NCBI RefSeq assembly: GCF_020615385.1
Contig: NZ_JAJAVB010000039.1
Location: forward strand, 124,001 to 188,000
From: Jiella soli
GTDB lineage: Bacteria; Pseudomonadota; Alphaproteobacteria; Rhizobiales; Rhizobiaceae
Length of the DNA stretch: 64,000 nt
Direction of reading: 5' to 3'
In this document: positions 25,024 through 34,326 of the stretch, piece by piece
Layout of the letters: every line of letters begins with the position of its first letter
Position numbering within the stretch: the first letter of the stretch is position 1
Position numbers and translations under genes: made by a program
The notes under the pieces: model-generated
Databases searched by the model: none
What the model saw: the letters and a program-made list of their open reading frames with translations, nothing else
What the model was told of the DNA's origin: nothing

Positions 25024-25962
25024 TCACAGCGCCTCGCGGATGCGCGGGTCGAGCCAGGCGTTGACGAGATCGGACACCAGCGTCGCCAGCACGATGACGA
25101 TCGTCGTCACCAGGATGCAGCCGAGCACGATCGGATAGTTTCGCTCGTTCACCGCATTGACGATCAAGGCGCCGATGCCCGGACGCGAGAAGATGACTTC
25201 CGCGAAGACCGCCGCAGAGAACAGGTGCACGACGCCGGTGCCGATCAGCGTCACCGCCGGCAGGACGGCGATCTTCAGGGCATAGGAGAACACGATCTTG
25301 CTCTCGGTCAGTCCGAAGGCGCGCGCCATGCGGACGTGATTGGCGTCGAGGATCTCCAGCATCGAGGCTCGGACCACGCGCGCGACATAGCCGACCCAGG
25401 AAATGCCGATCGCAAGCGCGGGAAGGACAAGGTAGTGGGCCTGGCCCCAGAAGCCGGTCCCTGCCCCCACGGCCGGAAACCAGTGGAGACCGACCGCGAA
25501 GACGAGAAGTCCGTAGAGCGCCATCACGAAGGACGGCACCGAGATCGTCGACACCGAGAGGATGCCGGCCGACAGGTCGAGCCAGCTGCCGCGGCGGAGC
25601 GCCGAATAGCAGCCGATCACGATCCCGAGCGCCGCCGACCAGACGATCGACACGGCGATCAGGACCAGCGTGTAGGGCAATTGGCTCAAGACGATCGAGG
25701 CGACGCTGCGGCCGGTGAAGACGTCGACCCCCATGTCGCCCCGCAGGAGATTGCCGAAGAAGGTCAGCGTCTGCACGTAGAAGGGCCGGTCGAGCCCCAT
25801 CGCTTCACGCGTTCGCTCGATGAGCTCCGGCGTCGCGCGGGGTCCGAGGAGCATCACCGTCGGGTCGCCCGGCACGAGGTGGAGCATCGTGTTGAGGAGC
25901 ACGATGGCGATCACGACGATCGCCACCGACAGCGCCAGTCGACGCAGGATGAAGATCAGCAC
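25024..25962 (-). CDS. Peptide ABC permease, DppB-like (second system)
   Basis: 312 residues, DppB family: N-terminal FILRRLALSVAIVVIAIVLL, the VPGDPTVMLLG loop, EAA loop ARAFGLTESKIVFSYALKI and C-terminal DLVNAWLDPRIREAL. It follows the binding-protein gene by 49 nt, a gap in which I see no clear hairpin. Confidence 0.92.
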   Translation of the reverse strand: MLIFILRRLALSVAIVVIAIVLLNTMLHLVPGDPTVMLLGPRATPELIERTREAMGLDRPFYVQTLTFFGNLLRGDMGVDVFTGRSVASIVLSQLPYTLVLIAVSIVWSAALGIVIGCYSALRRGSWLDLSAGILSVSTISVPSFVMALYGLLVFAVGLHWFPAVGAGTGFWGQAHYLVLPALAIGISWVGYVARVVRASMLEILDANHVRMARAFGLTESKIVFSYALKIAVLPAVTLIGTGVVHLFSAAVFAEVIFSRPGIGALIVNAVNERNYPIVLGCILVTTIVIVLATLVSDLVNAWLDPRIREAL

Positions 25963-26011
25963 CGTTGAAAGCCCCTCACCGGTTCCTGCGCCATCGCGCC
26001 CTGCGCCGCCC

Positions 26012-27601
26012 TCAGCTCTTTGCCGGCTCGAAGCGGGTCAGAAGGGCGCGTCCATCGGGACGCACCGCCGCATCCACCGTGTTGCGATACATCAGCGGCG
26101 TCGCCTCGTGCGTCAGGAAGCGGTAGGCGCCGCTCTCCTCCATCAGATCCTGCATCTTCTCGTACATGGCCGCGCGCTTGGCGGGGTCCTGTTCCAGGAG
26201 CGCCTTCTTCTCGAGCTGGTCGAACTCTTCGTTGCGGAACCGCTCCCAGTTCCAGATGCCCGCCTGACCCGACACGAACCAGCTCGTGGCATAGAACGGG
26301 TCCGGCTGCATGGAGAACCGGTTGAGGATCAGCTGGACGTTCTTCCATCGCTGGCCCTCGCTCTCCATGCCGAGCGTGTTGAAGGACCCGCTGTCCTGCA
26401 CGTTGATCTGCGTCTGGATCCCGATCTGGAGAAGCTGGGCCTGAATGATCTCCGCCATCGTCTTCCACTTCGATTCGCTCGAAATGTCGATGGTCAGAGG
26501 TTCGGACGGCGGACCGCCCGCCTTCTCCAGATACTCCCGCGCCTTGTCGAGATCCCCCTCGATCGGCACGAGCGTGTTCTCGCGGTGGCCGACCAGGCCC
26601 GGCGCGATGATGCCGGTCGAGGGCTCGGCTCCCCCGAAATAGGCCGCTTCGACCACCTGCTCGACATTGACGGCGTACTGGATCGCCTTGCGCAGGTTGA
26701 TATCGGACAGGGCGGAATTGTCGATGTTCATGCCGAGCCAGACATAGCTCAGCGCCGGATAGACCGCGATCGTCGTATTTGCCGGAGGCGAGGCCTGATA
26801 ATTCGCGAGGGAAGCGAGGCTGATCCAGGTGAAGTCGATATCGCCCGCCTCATAGGCCAGTTCGGCGCTCTTCTCGTCCGCGATCGGCAGGATCATGATC
26901 TCGTCATAGCCCGGCGCCTCGCCGGTCCAGGCCGGATTGCGCTTCAGCCGGATGTGCTGGTTCGGCACCCATTCGTCGAGCATATATGGACCGGAGAAGG
27001 CCGGTGGGTTCATCTTGAAGTCGCCGCCGCCCGTGGCCTGCATGACCGCCTTCTTGGAGACGATGTGCCCGACGCCGAAGGGGAAGGTGACGAGCCAGAC
27101 CGGCTCGAACGGCTCGCGGAAATTGATCACGCCGGTGTACTTGCCGGTGACCTCGACCCCTTCGAGCGGACCCCAGTCGCTCTTGACCGGGGAATCGTGC
27201 TCGAGCGCCCGTTCGAAGGAGAACTTCACGTCCTCGGCGGTCATCTCGCCGAAATCGCCGCTGAACATGATGCCGGGCTTCAGCTTGAAGCGGATATGAT
27301 TGGCGTCGACCGCTTCGAGTTCCTCGGCGGCATCGAGCTCGGTCTCCCACTCGCGGCCCGGCTTGTAGCGCGTCAGCTTCGAGTAGAGGCAGTTCATCAC
27401 GTCGACATTGTAGGGGTTCTGGTAGAAACCGGGATCCAGCTCGTCGATATCGGCGTAGTTGCGGACCTTCAGCACCTTGCCGGACTGCGCCCAGACGGTG
27501 CGGGTGATCGAAGTGGTCGCCGCCACCAGGCCGGCGACCGCCGATCCGCGCAGAAACGTCCGTCGATCGAGGGGCAGGAAGGGCTTTCCGTGGCTTTGCA
27601 T
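26012..27601 (-). CDS. Peptide ABC solute-binding protein (family 5), Tat-type signal
   Basis: 529 residues. The N-terminus has LDRRTFLRGSAVAGLVAAT, a good twin-arginine signal, with likely cleavage after VWAQ. The mature SBP_bac_5 protein has ELDPGFYQNPYN near its start and the KFSFERAL segment. It is preceded by the hydrolase gene on the same strand (125-nt gap) and followed by dppBCDF homologues. Tat export would mean the protein folds in the cytoplasm before secretion. Confidence 0.92.
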   Translation of the reverse strand: MQSHGKPFLPLDRRTFLRGSAVAGLVAATTSITRTVWAQSGKVLKVRNYADIDELDPGFYQNPYNVDVMNCLYSKLTRYKPGREWETELDAAEELEAVDANHIRFKLKPGIMFSGDFGEMTAEDVKFSFERALEHDSPVKSDWGPLEGVEVTGKYTGVINFREPFEPVWLVTFPFGVGHIVSKKAVMQATGGGDFKMNPPAFSGPYMLDEWVPNQHIRLKRNPAWTGEAPGYDEIMILPIADEKSAELAYEAGDIDFTWISLASLANYQASPPANTTIAVYPALSYVWLGMNIDNSALSDINLRKAIQYAVNVEQVVEAAYFGGAEPSTGIIAPGLVGHRENTLVPIEGDLDKAREYLEKAGGPPSEPLTIDISSESKWKTMAEIIQAQLLQIGIQTQINVQDSGSFNTLGMESEGQRWKNVQLILNRFSMQPDPFYATSWFVSGQAGIWNWERFRNEEFDQLEKKALLEQDPAKRAAMYEKMQDLMEESGAYRFLTHEATPLMYRNTVDAAVRPDGRALLTRFEPAKS

Positions 27602-27686
27602 GTCGCGGCTCCTGTGATCAGTAAAATGTCAATCGGCGGTCGTGCCTCGATAAGAGGCGACGTCGGCTGCGCTATCAATTTCGCAG

Positions 27687-27699
27687 CATGAAATTCATG
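27687..27699. promoter_or_regulatory. Short palindrome upstream of the second peptide-importer operon
   Basis: CATGAAATTCATG is a perfect 13-bp palindrome in the AT-richer 125-nt gap between the hydrolase stop and the binding-protein start. It could be an internal regulatory site for the importer genes. No regulator can be assigned. Confidence 0.3.
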
Positions 27700-27726
27700 A
27701 ACCCAATGGTGCGTCATATTGCGAAG

Positions 27727-29775
27727 TCAGACGAGGTCGCGCTCCACCCGCGTCGACCATTCCTGGGTTCGGACCGGCTCCTCGCCTTCCCATGCCTCGA
27801 GTTTCGCCTCGATGACGAAATGCTCTTCCGTCGACGTGACCTTCATCCAGGTCCGCGACCGAACCGACCAGTCGCCCCGCTGCATGGCACAGGTCCGCAG
27901 CGTCTCCCCCATGACCGACCGGTAGTCGTTTCCGGAGAAGCCATAGGTCTCTTCGGCACGCTGCGTGACCGTCAGATCGTTGCCGATGATCCTGGCTGTG
28001 CCATCGTCCTCGACGATCTCGACGCGGGTTGCGCCCTCGGCCAGATCCTCGATGACGCGCCAACTCGAAGTCGGCTCGGCGATCCACTCCACGGCCAGCG
28101 GCTCCGCACCTTCGGGTTCGCCGAAATCGGGAAGACCGAAATCCTGCGCACCGCAATCGCGGACGGGAAGGTCCAGGCTCGATTTTGCGGGATCGACGGT
28201 GAGCCGCACGGGCTCGGGCGCCGGCCAGGCCAGCGGGAAATAAGTCGTCGAGATCGAAAGCCGCAGGCGATGCCCGGGACGGAAGCTCTGGGCGACCGGC
28301 TTGAAGGGGATGCGGACGAGATAGCTCCGCCCCGGCTCCAGGGACTCAGGCGCGTCGTGGCCGTTGCGATGGGTCAGGTTGAAAAGCCCGTATGACACGC
28401 GGGTCGCCGATCCGTCCGGCGCGACGTCGGAAAGCCTCACGGCGACGATGGCAACGGGACGGTCGCTCCTGAACGACAGGTCCAACGCGGCGTCGCCCGC
28501 GATCTCCAGCGCGTCGCCCAGCGGCGCCGTCTCGAAGACGAGACTTCCGGAATCGTCTTCCCGCTGATCGACGGGCTGGTCGCCCGGCACCGCGTAGGAG
28601 CACCACTTGCCGCCACCGAGACCGACGCGAAGCGGTGAGGAGACATCCAGGCCGCCTTCATGCGCGTTGGCCGCTTCGGAATTTCTTGCCTCGTCGGCTT
28701 CTAGCCGGAGCCGCCCGTCCTGCGTCAGACGGAACGGCGTCCGCGCGACGTTCGGGGAGGGCCAGGAGGGCTCGGCGATCCAGCGCCCTGCCCGCTCGCG
28801 ATAGCTGCCGGCCGGTGCCGCGTGATCCTGCATGAACAGGCGCAGCGGCGGCTCGTCCATGATGCCGGTCTCGCGCCTCTTCAGCCACTGGTCCCACCAG
28901 CGCAGCTCTTCCTGCAGGAATCCGATCGCCGGTCCGGGAACGCCGAGATTGGGATATTTGTGCGCCCAGGGTCCGATCAGCCCCTTGGTCGGTCCAGACA
29001 GGTTCTCGAGCAGCCTGAACACCGAACGGCAATAGCCGTCGGCCCAGCCGCTGACCGCGTAGACCGGGACCTTGACCGCCGCGTAGTCCTCGCAGATCGA
29101 CCCGTGCTGCCAGAAGGCGTCGCGCCGCTGGTGCCGGAGCCAGGTCTCCAGCCACAATCCGCTCTCGTCGAGGCGGCGCAGCCAGTCCTTCCGCCAGCGC
29201 TCACCGACATTGCGGGGATCTGGCGGCAGCGTATTGCCCGCGAACATCACCGAGGCCCAGGAAATCTGGTCGATCAGGAAGGTCCCGCCCATGTAGTGGA
29301 TGTCGTCGGCATAGCGGTCGTCGGTGGAGCAGCAGGTGATGACGGCCTTCAGCGCCGGCGGCTGCATGGCGGCGATCTGCAGCCCGTTGAAGCCACCCCA
29401 GGATATCCCGATCATGCCGATATTACCGTCGCACCAGGGCTGCGAGGCGATCCAGGCGATGGCATCGCAGCCATCGTCGAGTTCCTGCTGCGTGTACTCG
29501 TCGAGCATCACGCCCTCGGAATCGCCGGTTCCGCGAAGGTCTAGCCGGACATAGGCATAGCCGTGACCCGCGACGTAGCGGGCGCTCACCATGTCCCGCG
29601 CAAGCGTCCCGTCGTTCTTGCGATAGGGAATGTATTCGAGAATGGCCGGCACCGGCTCCGCATCCGCATTGTCAGGCAGCCACATCCGGGCGGCCAGGCG
29701 GCAGCCGTCGGGCATCACGATCTCGAAATGCTCGACCTCGCGGACGGCAAAGGGGAATTCGGTGACGGTTTTCAT
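27727..29775 (-). CDS. CocE/NonD-family (S15) hydrolase, X-Pro dipeptidyl-peptidase-like
   Basis: 682 residues. N-terminal alpha/beta-hydrolase domain with nucleophile elbow GISWGGFNG (catalytic serine about residue 130) and the YIPYRKNDG and RLDLRGTGDSEG segments; C-terminal jelly-roll domain of PepX type (from about residue 330). Members hydrolyse X-Pro dipeptides, cocaine-like esters or acyl amides. Start MKTVTEFPF is preferred over 20 extra residues upstream. It is the first gene before a peptide importer and is divergent from an HTH regulator. The proline-peptidase kinship parallels the pip gene at 7634. No clear signal peptide, so it is probably cytoplasmic and acts on imported substrate. 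Confidence 0.9.
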   Translation of the reverse strand: MKTVTEFPFAVREVEHFEIVMPDGCRLAARMWLPDNADAEPVPAILEYIPYRKNDGTLARDMVSARYVAGHGYAYVRLDLRGTGDSEGVMLDEYTQQELDDGCDAIAWIASQPWCDGNIGMIGISWGGFNGLQIAAMQPPALKAVITCCSTDDRYADDIHYMGGTFLIDQISWASVMFAGNTLPPDPRNVGERWRKDWLRRLDESGLWLETWLRHQRRDAFWQHGSICEDYAAVKVPVYAVSGWADGYCRSVFRLLENLSGPTKGLIGPWAHKYPNLGVPGPAIGFLQEELRWWDQWLKRRETGIMDEPPLRLFMQDHAAPAGSYRERAGRWIAEPSWPSPNVARTPFRLTQDGRLRLEADEARNSEAANAHEGGLDVSSPLRVGLGGGKWCSYAVPGDQPVDQREDDSGSLVFETAPLGDALEIAGDAALDLSFRSDRPVAIVAVRLSDVAPDGSATRVSYGLFNLTHRNGHDAPESLEPGRSYLVRIPFKPVAQSFRPGHRLRLSISTTYFPLAWPAPEPVRLTVDPAKSSLDLPVRDCGAQDFGLPDFGEPEGAEPLAVEWIAEPTSSWRVIEDLAEGATRVEIVEDDGTARIIGNDLTVTQRAEETYGFSGNDYRSVMGETLRTCAMQRGDWSVRSRTWMKVTSTEEHFVIEAKLEAWEGEEPVRTQEWSTRVERDLV

Positions 29776-29896
29776 GGGATGCAGTCCTTGAGCCGCTGGC
29801 GGTTGCTGACTGCTAGAGACCCGATCGCCGGGCACCGTTCAATTTCGCATCCCTTATCGACTTGACCCGGAAACTGCGTCAGGTAGCGTTAGCGGC

Positions 29897-30703
29897 ATGT
29901 CAGCCGCAGCACCCATTCCGACCAATCTCGCCTATGCCTGCAGCCTTTATCCCTCCGTCGCCCATGTCTGTCGGCGCATCGACGTCAATCGCCAGCAATT
30001 CAACAAATACCTCGCCGGGCAGGTGCGGCCGTCGCGGCACAACATGCGCAAGATCTGCGACTTCTTCGGCGTGACGGAGTCGGAGCTTCTCTACGAGCCG
30101 CCGCGGTTTGCCGAGCTTTTCTCGCTGCGCAGGGGTTCGACCCTGGAACAGACGGCCGGCCGGCCCCTGAGACTGGTCGAGACCCTGTTCCGCGAATCCG
30201 GCAGCCTGCAGCGCTATCTCGGCTGCTACTACCGGTATTTCTTCGCGTTCAGCCATCCCGGCAAGATCATCAAGTCCTTCGCCACCCTGAGTTCCGAGAA
30301 CGACAATTTCTTCTGGAAGAACCTCGAGATCATCGACGAGGGACGCGGCGGGCGCACGATCTCGAAATACGAGGGAGCCGCCTTCCTGCTCGGCGAGCGC
30401 CTCCACATCATCGAGCACGAGACCTTCATGGCAAGCTCGATCACCCAGTTGCTGCTCTATCCGAGCTATCAGACGCGCATCGACTATCTCGTCGGCGTGC
30501 AGACGGGCGGCCCGACCAAGCGCGGCCGCAAGCCGGCGGCATCGCTGGTGCTGCTAGAATATCTCGGGGCGCAGGTGGACTATCGCCGTGCCCTCAGACA
30601 GGTCGGCATGTTCGATGCGAGCGACGTCGACCCGCAGATCCGTGCCATGATCAGCACCAACGCGTCGCAGACGCCGGGCATCCTGGAAGCCGACCAGATC
30701 TGA
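29897..30703 (+). CDS. HTH-type transcriptional regulator with unknown C-terminal domain
   Basis: 268 residues. The first 70 form an XRE/Cro-like HTH (VAHVCRRIDVNRQQFNKYLA and GQVRPSRHNMRKICDFFGV). The remaining 200 have no motif I recognise; they are aromatic-rich (LGCYYRYFFAFSHPG) and may be a ligand-binding domain. It is divergent from the S15 hydrolase/peptide-importer operon with 121 nt between, and is its likely regulator. A -35-like TTGACC lies at 29862-29867, leaving a very short leader. Confidence 0.8.
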   Translation: MSAAAPIPTNLAYACSLYPSVAHVCRRIDVNRQQFNKYLAGQVRPSRHNMRKICDFFGVTESELLYEPPRFAELFSLRRGSTLEQTAGRPLRLVETLFRESGSLQRYLGCYYRYFFAFSHPGKIIKSFATLSSENDNFFWKNLEIIDEGRGGRTISKYEGAAFLLGERLHIIEHETFMASSITQLLLYPSYQTRIDYLVGVQTGGPTKRGRKPAASLVLLEYLGAQVDYRRALRQVGMFDASDVDPQIRAMISTNASQTPGILEADQI

Positions 30704-30859
30704 AGCGCTGGCTCCCGGCGCGTTGCCGCCTCGAAAGACTGCCGGACGGGGCGTAGGTCGATCACGCCCATCGCCTCATTGTCGGCTTCATCGCGACGAT
30801 TTGCCGGATAGTCGACGCGGCGTGGCGAGTGCTCCGGCGGGCTCATCGTCCCTCGCCTG

Positions 30860-32359
30860 TCAGGTGTCGGCTGCCTCAGGCCGTGCCCTCAGCCCCGCGA
30901 CGATACCTCTGGCCGCGTTGGCGACGAAGAGCAGGGCAATGACCGCGAAGATCGTCGCCGAGATCCAACTCGCGGTGGGAAACTGCAATATGTCGCCGTC
31001 GTTCAGGAGCAGGCCCCGCCTCAGGTTCTGCTCGAACTGCGGCCCCAGAACCAGCCCGATGACGAAGGGCGCGAGCGGGAAGCCGCCGAGCCGCAGGCCG
31101 TAGCCTACCACTCCGAAGAGCATCGCCACGACCCCGTCCAGCGCATTGCCGCGGACGGTGACCGCACCGATGAGCGAGAAGACGACGACGCCGACCATGA
31201 TGATCGGCTCCGGGATCGACAGGATCTTGCCGAAGGCCCGCACGATTGGGAAGGCGACGATCAGCATCACGATGTTGACGATGATCAGGACGACGAAGAT
31301 CGCGTTGACGACGTCGAGATGCTCGCTCATCAGCCGGACGCCCGGCGTGATGCCGTGGACGACCATGGCCGAGAGAAGGATGGCGGTCACGACGTCGCCC
31401 GGAATGCCGAGGGCGAGCGTCGGGATCATCGCGCTGCCGGTCACCGCGTTGTTGGCCGATTCCGCGGCGATCAGCCCGTCCGGCTCGCCCTTGCCGAATT
31501 CGTCCCGGCGCGGCGAGGCCTGTTTCGCGGAGGCGTAGCTGATGAAGGCGGCGGTGGCGGCGCCCGTTCCCGGCAGGGCTCCGATCAGGCAGCCGATGAA
31601 GGAACTGCGCAGGAGATTGACGATCCGCCCCCGCCAGGCCGCCAGAGGCGGGATGACGAGGCGCGCATTGGCGACGACCGGCGCGCCGCCGTGACGCGAC
31701 GCCAGGCGCAGGAACGCTTCGGACAATGCGAACAGCCCGATGACGACGGAAATCAGGTCGAGACCGGCGGTCAGGAACTCGATGTCGAAGGTGAACCGGG
31801 CCGCGCCCGTGACGGGATCCGTGCCGATCAACGAGATGAACAGGCCGGCCGCGCCCATGGCGAGGCCCTTGATCATGCTGCCGCGCGAGACGGCGGCGAT
31901 GCAGGTCAGCGCGAGCAGGATCAGCGCGAAGATCTCCACCGAGCCGAAGCGCGTGGCGAAACGCGCGAGCTGCGGGGCGGCGAGGATCAGGACGACGCAG
32001 GAGATCAGGCCACCGATGACCGAGGACACCGTCGCCCAGCCGAGCGCCATCCCCGCCTCGCCGCGCTGCGCCATCGGATAGCCGTCGAGCATGGTGGCGG
32101 CCGATTGCGGCGTGCCCGGCGAATTGATGAGGATTGCCGAGATCGAGCCGCCATAGACCGAGCCGCAATAGACCCCGAGAAGCAGCGCCAGGCTCGGAAC
32201 CGTGTCCATCCCGAAGGTGAAGGGCAGGCAGATCGACAACCCCACGACCGAGCCGAGGCCGGGCAGCGCTCCGATGACGACGCCGAGCGTCGTGCCGACG
32301 AGGATGGCAAGAAGGGTCGCCGGCGAGAGGGCCTCGGCGAGAAAGGCGAAGTCGATCAT
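30860..32359 (-). CDS. tctA: Tripartite tricarboxylate transporter large permease (TctA)
   Basis: 499 residues with 10-12 hydrophobic segments and the two TctA signature stretches: GALPGLGSVVGLSICLPFTF near the start and GALPGTGAATAAFISYASAK with ALGIPGDVVTAILL later. The ATG at 32359 shares one base with the tctB stop; a GTG one codon upstream is also possible. Imports a carboxylate delivered by TctC using an ion gradient. The linked dehydratase, aldolase and LacI genes suggest a sugar acid. Confidence 0.93.
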   Translation of the reverse strand: MIDFAFLAEALSPATLLAILVGTTLGVVIGALPGLGSVVGLSICLPFTFGMDTVPSLALLLGVYCGSVYGGSISAILINSPGTPQSAATMLDGYPMAQRGEAGMALGWATVSSVIGGLISCVVLILAAPQLARFATRFGSVEIFALILLALTCIAAVSRGSMIKGLAMGAAGLFISLIGTDPVTGAARFTFDIEFLTAGLDLISVVIGLFALSEAFLRLASRHGGAPVVANARLVIPPLAAWRGRIVNLLRSSFIGCLIGALPGTGAATAAFISYASAKQASPRRDEFGKGEPDGLIAAESANNAVTGSAMIPTLALGIPGDVVTAILLSAMVVHGITPGVRLMSEHLDVVNAIFVVLIIVNIVMLIVAFPIVRAFGKILSIPEPIIMVGVVVFSLIGAVTVRGNALDGVVAMLFGVVGYGLRLGGFPLAPFVIGLVLGPQFEQNLRRGLLLNDGDILQFPTASWISATIFAVIALLFVANAARGIVAGLRARPEAADT

Positions 32360-32850
32360 CACAAGAGACCACCCGGCAGAAGGCTGGGAAGACGGATCTC
32401 GAGCACGTGCTGGAACAGGAACCAGAGCCCGGGCCCGAGAACGAGGAAGGACAGAAGGAAGGCGAACGGGCTGCGCGTGCCCGTCGCGTAGAGGAGAAGC
32501 GGCAGCACGACGAGGACGGGCACGAGATAGCCCGCAAAGACAATTGCGACCGCAAGCAGCAGCGCCAGCGCCATGACGCCAAGCACGCCCGATTGCGCGG
32601 TCTCGCCGGCCACGCCGCCATCGGCCACTTCCGCCCTGCCCCGGCCGGCGAACAGCTGCCGCACCAGATCCGCGAGGCCGAGCCCCACCCAGGCGAAGAG
32701 GAGGATGCGCGGCAGCGCGTCCGGCGTGTCGCCCGCCGCCAGATTCCCGCTGCCTGCGCCACCCCCGGCAAAGGCGGCCACCAGGAAGACGACGCCGACG
32801 AGGGTGAAGCCTGCGGAGATCAGGAAACGGCTTGAGCGGACATGCGTCAC
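32359..32850 (-). CDS. tctB: Tripartite tricarboxylate transporter small permease (TctB)
   Basis: 163 residues from the GTG at 32850 (GGAG upstream). Four TM segments; PDALPRILLF after the first helix and a glycine-rich C-terminus LPSLLPGGLL are usual for TctB. An in-frame extension of 28 arginine-rich residues is rejected. It lies 275 nt downstream of tctC; the gap holds a strong hairpin. Confidence 0.88.
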   Translation of the reverse strand: MTHVRSSRFLISAGFTLVGVVFLVAAFAGGGAGSGNLAAGDTPDALPRILLFAWVGLGLADLVRQLFAGRGRAEVADGGVAGETAQSGVLGVMALALLLAVAIVFAGYLVPVLVVLPLLLYATGTRSPFAFLLSFLVLGPGLWFLFQHVLEIRLPSLLPGGLL

Positions 32851-33008
32851 GGGAAACGCTCCGATGCGCCGGCGACCCGCATGCGGATCAGCCGTTCTTC
32901 GTTTGCTGTGGGAAGAAGGCCGCCCGACCCGCAATGCAGGTCGGACGGCCGGAGGTCGTCGCTCGCGCGTGATCCGAACCGACCAAGGCCGCGTTCGGCG
33001 CCTCGGCC

Positions 33009-33050
33009 GACAGAGGCATGGGATGCGTCGCCCTGCCCCATGCCTCTGTC
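33009..33050 (-). terminator. Stem-loop between tctC and tctB
   Basis: Perfect 14-bp arms GACAGAGGCATGGG and CCCATGCCTCTGTC with a 14-nt loop, in the 275-nt gap between the binding-protein gene and the permease genes. No U-tract. Likely makes tctC mRNA more abundant or stable than the tctBA part. I see no gene in the remainder of the gap. Confidence 0.6.
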
Positions 33051-33125
33051 AGAGCCATCAGGAGGCCCTGACGGTGGTCCGGCTCCCGAAGCGGCCCGGA
33101 GAAGCCCCGAGCAGAACGCGGCCGT

Positions 33126-34046
33126 TCACTTGACGAGACCGGCGTCCTTCAGGATTTCGCGGTTCTGCTCCGCGTTCTTCTTGACGAAGGCTGCGAACTC
33201 TTCGGGACCACGATACATGACGCCCGTATTGGTCTTCTCGGCCAGTTCCTTGAAGCGATCCGCATCGAGCGCCTTCTGGCAGGCATCGGAGAAGGCGGCC
33301 AGCTTCTCCTGCGGCAGGCCCTTGGGCGCCACCAGACCCTGCCAGACGGAGAAGTCGAGGTCGTAGCCGAGTTCGGCCATGGTCGGAATGTCCGGATAGG
33401 CTTCCAGGCGCTTCGGCGCAAAGACCGCGAGCGCCTTGACGTCGTTGTTTTCCAGGACCGTCGCCGTGTCGACGAACAGATCGATCTCGCCGCCGGCCAT
33501 GGCGTTCATCGCCGGACCGGTCCCCTTGAAGGGAAGGTGCACGGCGTTGAGCCCTGCGCCGGAGGCGAAGGCGGCCATGGCGAGATGAGGGATCGTGCCC
33601 GGGCCCGACGAGCCGTAGACGATCCGGCCATCCTTGCCGCGATCGACGAAATCCTGAACGGACGAAAGCTCGGAATCCTTCTTGGCGAGCAGGAAGACCG
33701 GAGTCGAAGTGGTCTGGCAGATATAGGCGAAGTCGTCCGGCTTGTAGGACGTGTCGCGCAGCGAGGGCTGGATCGCCAGGGGGCCGATCGGCAGATAGCC
33801 CACCGTCGAGCCGTCCGCCGCGGCATCGGCGACCGCCGCCGCGCCGATCGTGCCGCTGGCGCCGTCGATGTTGCGGATGACCACCGTCTGGCCGAGCGCT
33901 TCGGAAAAGCCGGGCTCGAACACCCGCGCCACCGTATCGGTGCCGCCACCGGCACTGAACGGAACGACCATTTCAACTGTCTGGGCATAGGCGGCTCCGC
34001 AGAACGCCGTCATGGCGAGCGCAAGTGCGATCGACCTTGTCTTCAT
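33126..34046 (-). CDS. tctC: Tripartite tricarboxylate transporter binding protein (TctC)
   Basis: 306 residues. Start MKTRSIALAL with GGGAGGAAACG before it; Sec signal of 21 residues ending GAAYA. Mature Bug/TctC protein: VEMVVPFSAGGGTDTVARV at its N-terminus, then GSSGPGTIPHLA and LPFKGTGPAMNAMAGGEIDL, which line the carboxylate-binding cleft. First gene of the tctCBA operon, divergent from the IlvD/Edd dehydratase. Confidence 0.93.
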   Translation of the reverse strand: MKTRSIALALAMTAFCGAAYAQTVEMVVPFSAGGGTDTVARVFEPGFSEALGQTVVIRNIDGASGTIGAAAVADAAADGSTVGYLPIGPLAIQPSLRDTSYKPDDFAYICQTTSTPVFLLAKKDSELSSVQDFVDRGKDGRIVYGSSGPGTIPHLAMAAFASGAGLNAVHLPFKGTGPAMNAMAGGEIDLFVDTATVLENNDVKALAVFAPKRLEAYPDIPTMAELGYDLDFSVWQGLVAPKGLPQEKLAAFSDACQKALDADRFKELAEKTNTGVMYRGPEEFAAFVKKNAEQNREILKDAGLVK

Positions 34047-34125
34047 CGTTTCCTCCCAAATTCGTCCTGTCTCGCCGCCAGGCAGCGATGTCGAGGCGCA
34101 GGATCGTCTCCCTTGACCCGAAGTC

Positions 34126-34154
34126 ACTAGAACAGATCGTAGCGATGCGATCAA
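34126..34154 (-). promoter_or_regulatory. Predicted sigma-70 promoter of tctCBA
   Basis: On the minus strand TTGATC (-35), 17-nt spacer, TCTAGT (-10). The implied leader to the tctC ATG is about 75 nt. Read by eye from consensus only. Confidence 0.45.
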
Positions 34155-34297
34155 CCTTGCGCATTCTCGCTTCCTCGGAGCGCGGCGCCTCATGAGACGA
34201 CGCAAGCTACAGACAGGCCGGCCAGAGAAAACCGTCAATGCAGTGCTCCCTTGACCTCTCATGGCGAGTTTGCAGCGTCCCGCACCAGAAAGAGTCT

Positions 34298-34326
34298 TTG
34301 ACACGAAAAAATCGCAGCGGTACGAA
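34298..34326 (+). promoter_or_regulatory. Predicted sigma-70 promoter of the dehydratase-aldolase operon
   Basis: Perfect TTGACA, 17-nt spacer, TACGAA (-10, three of six matches). It would give a leader of about 300 nt before the dehydratase ATG, including the small ORFs at 34377-34564. Confidence 0.4.
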
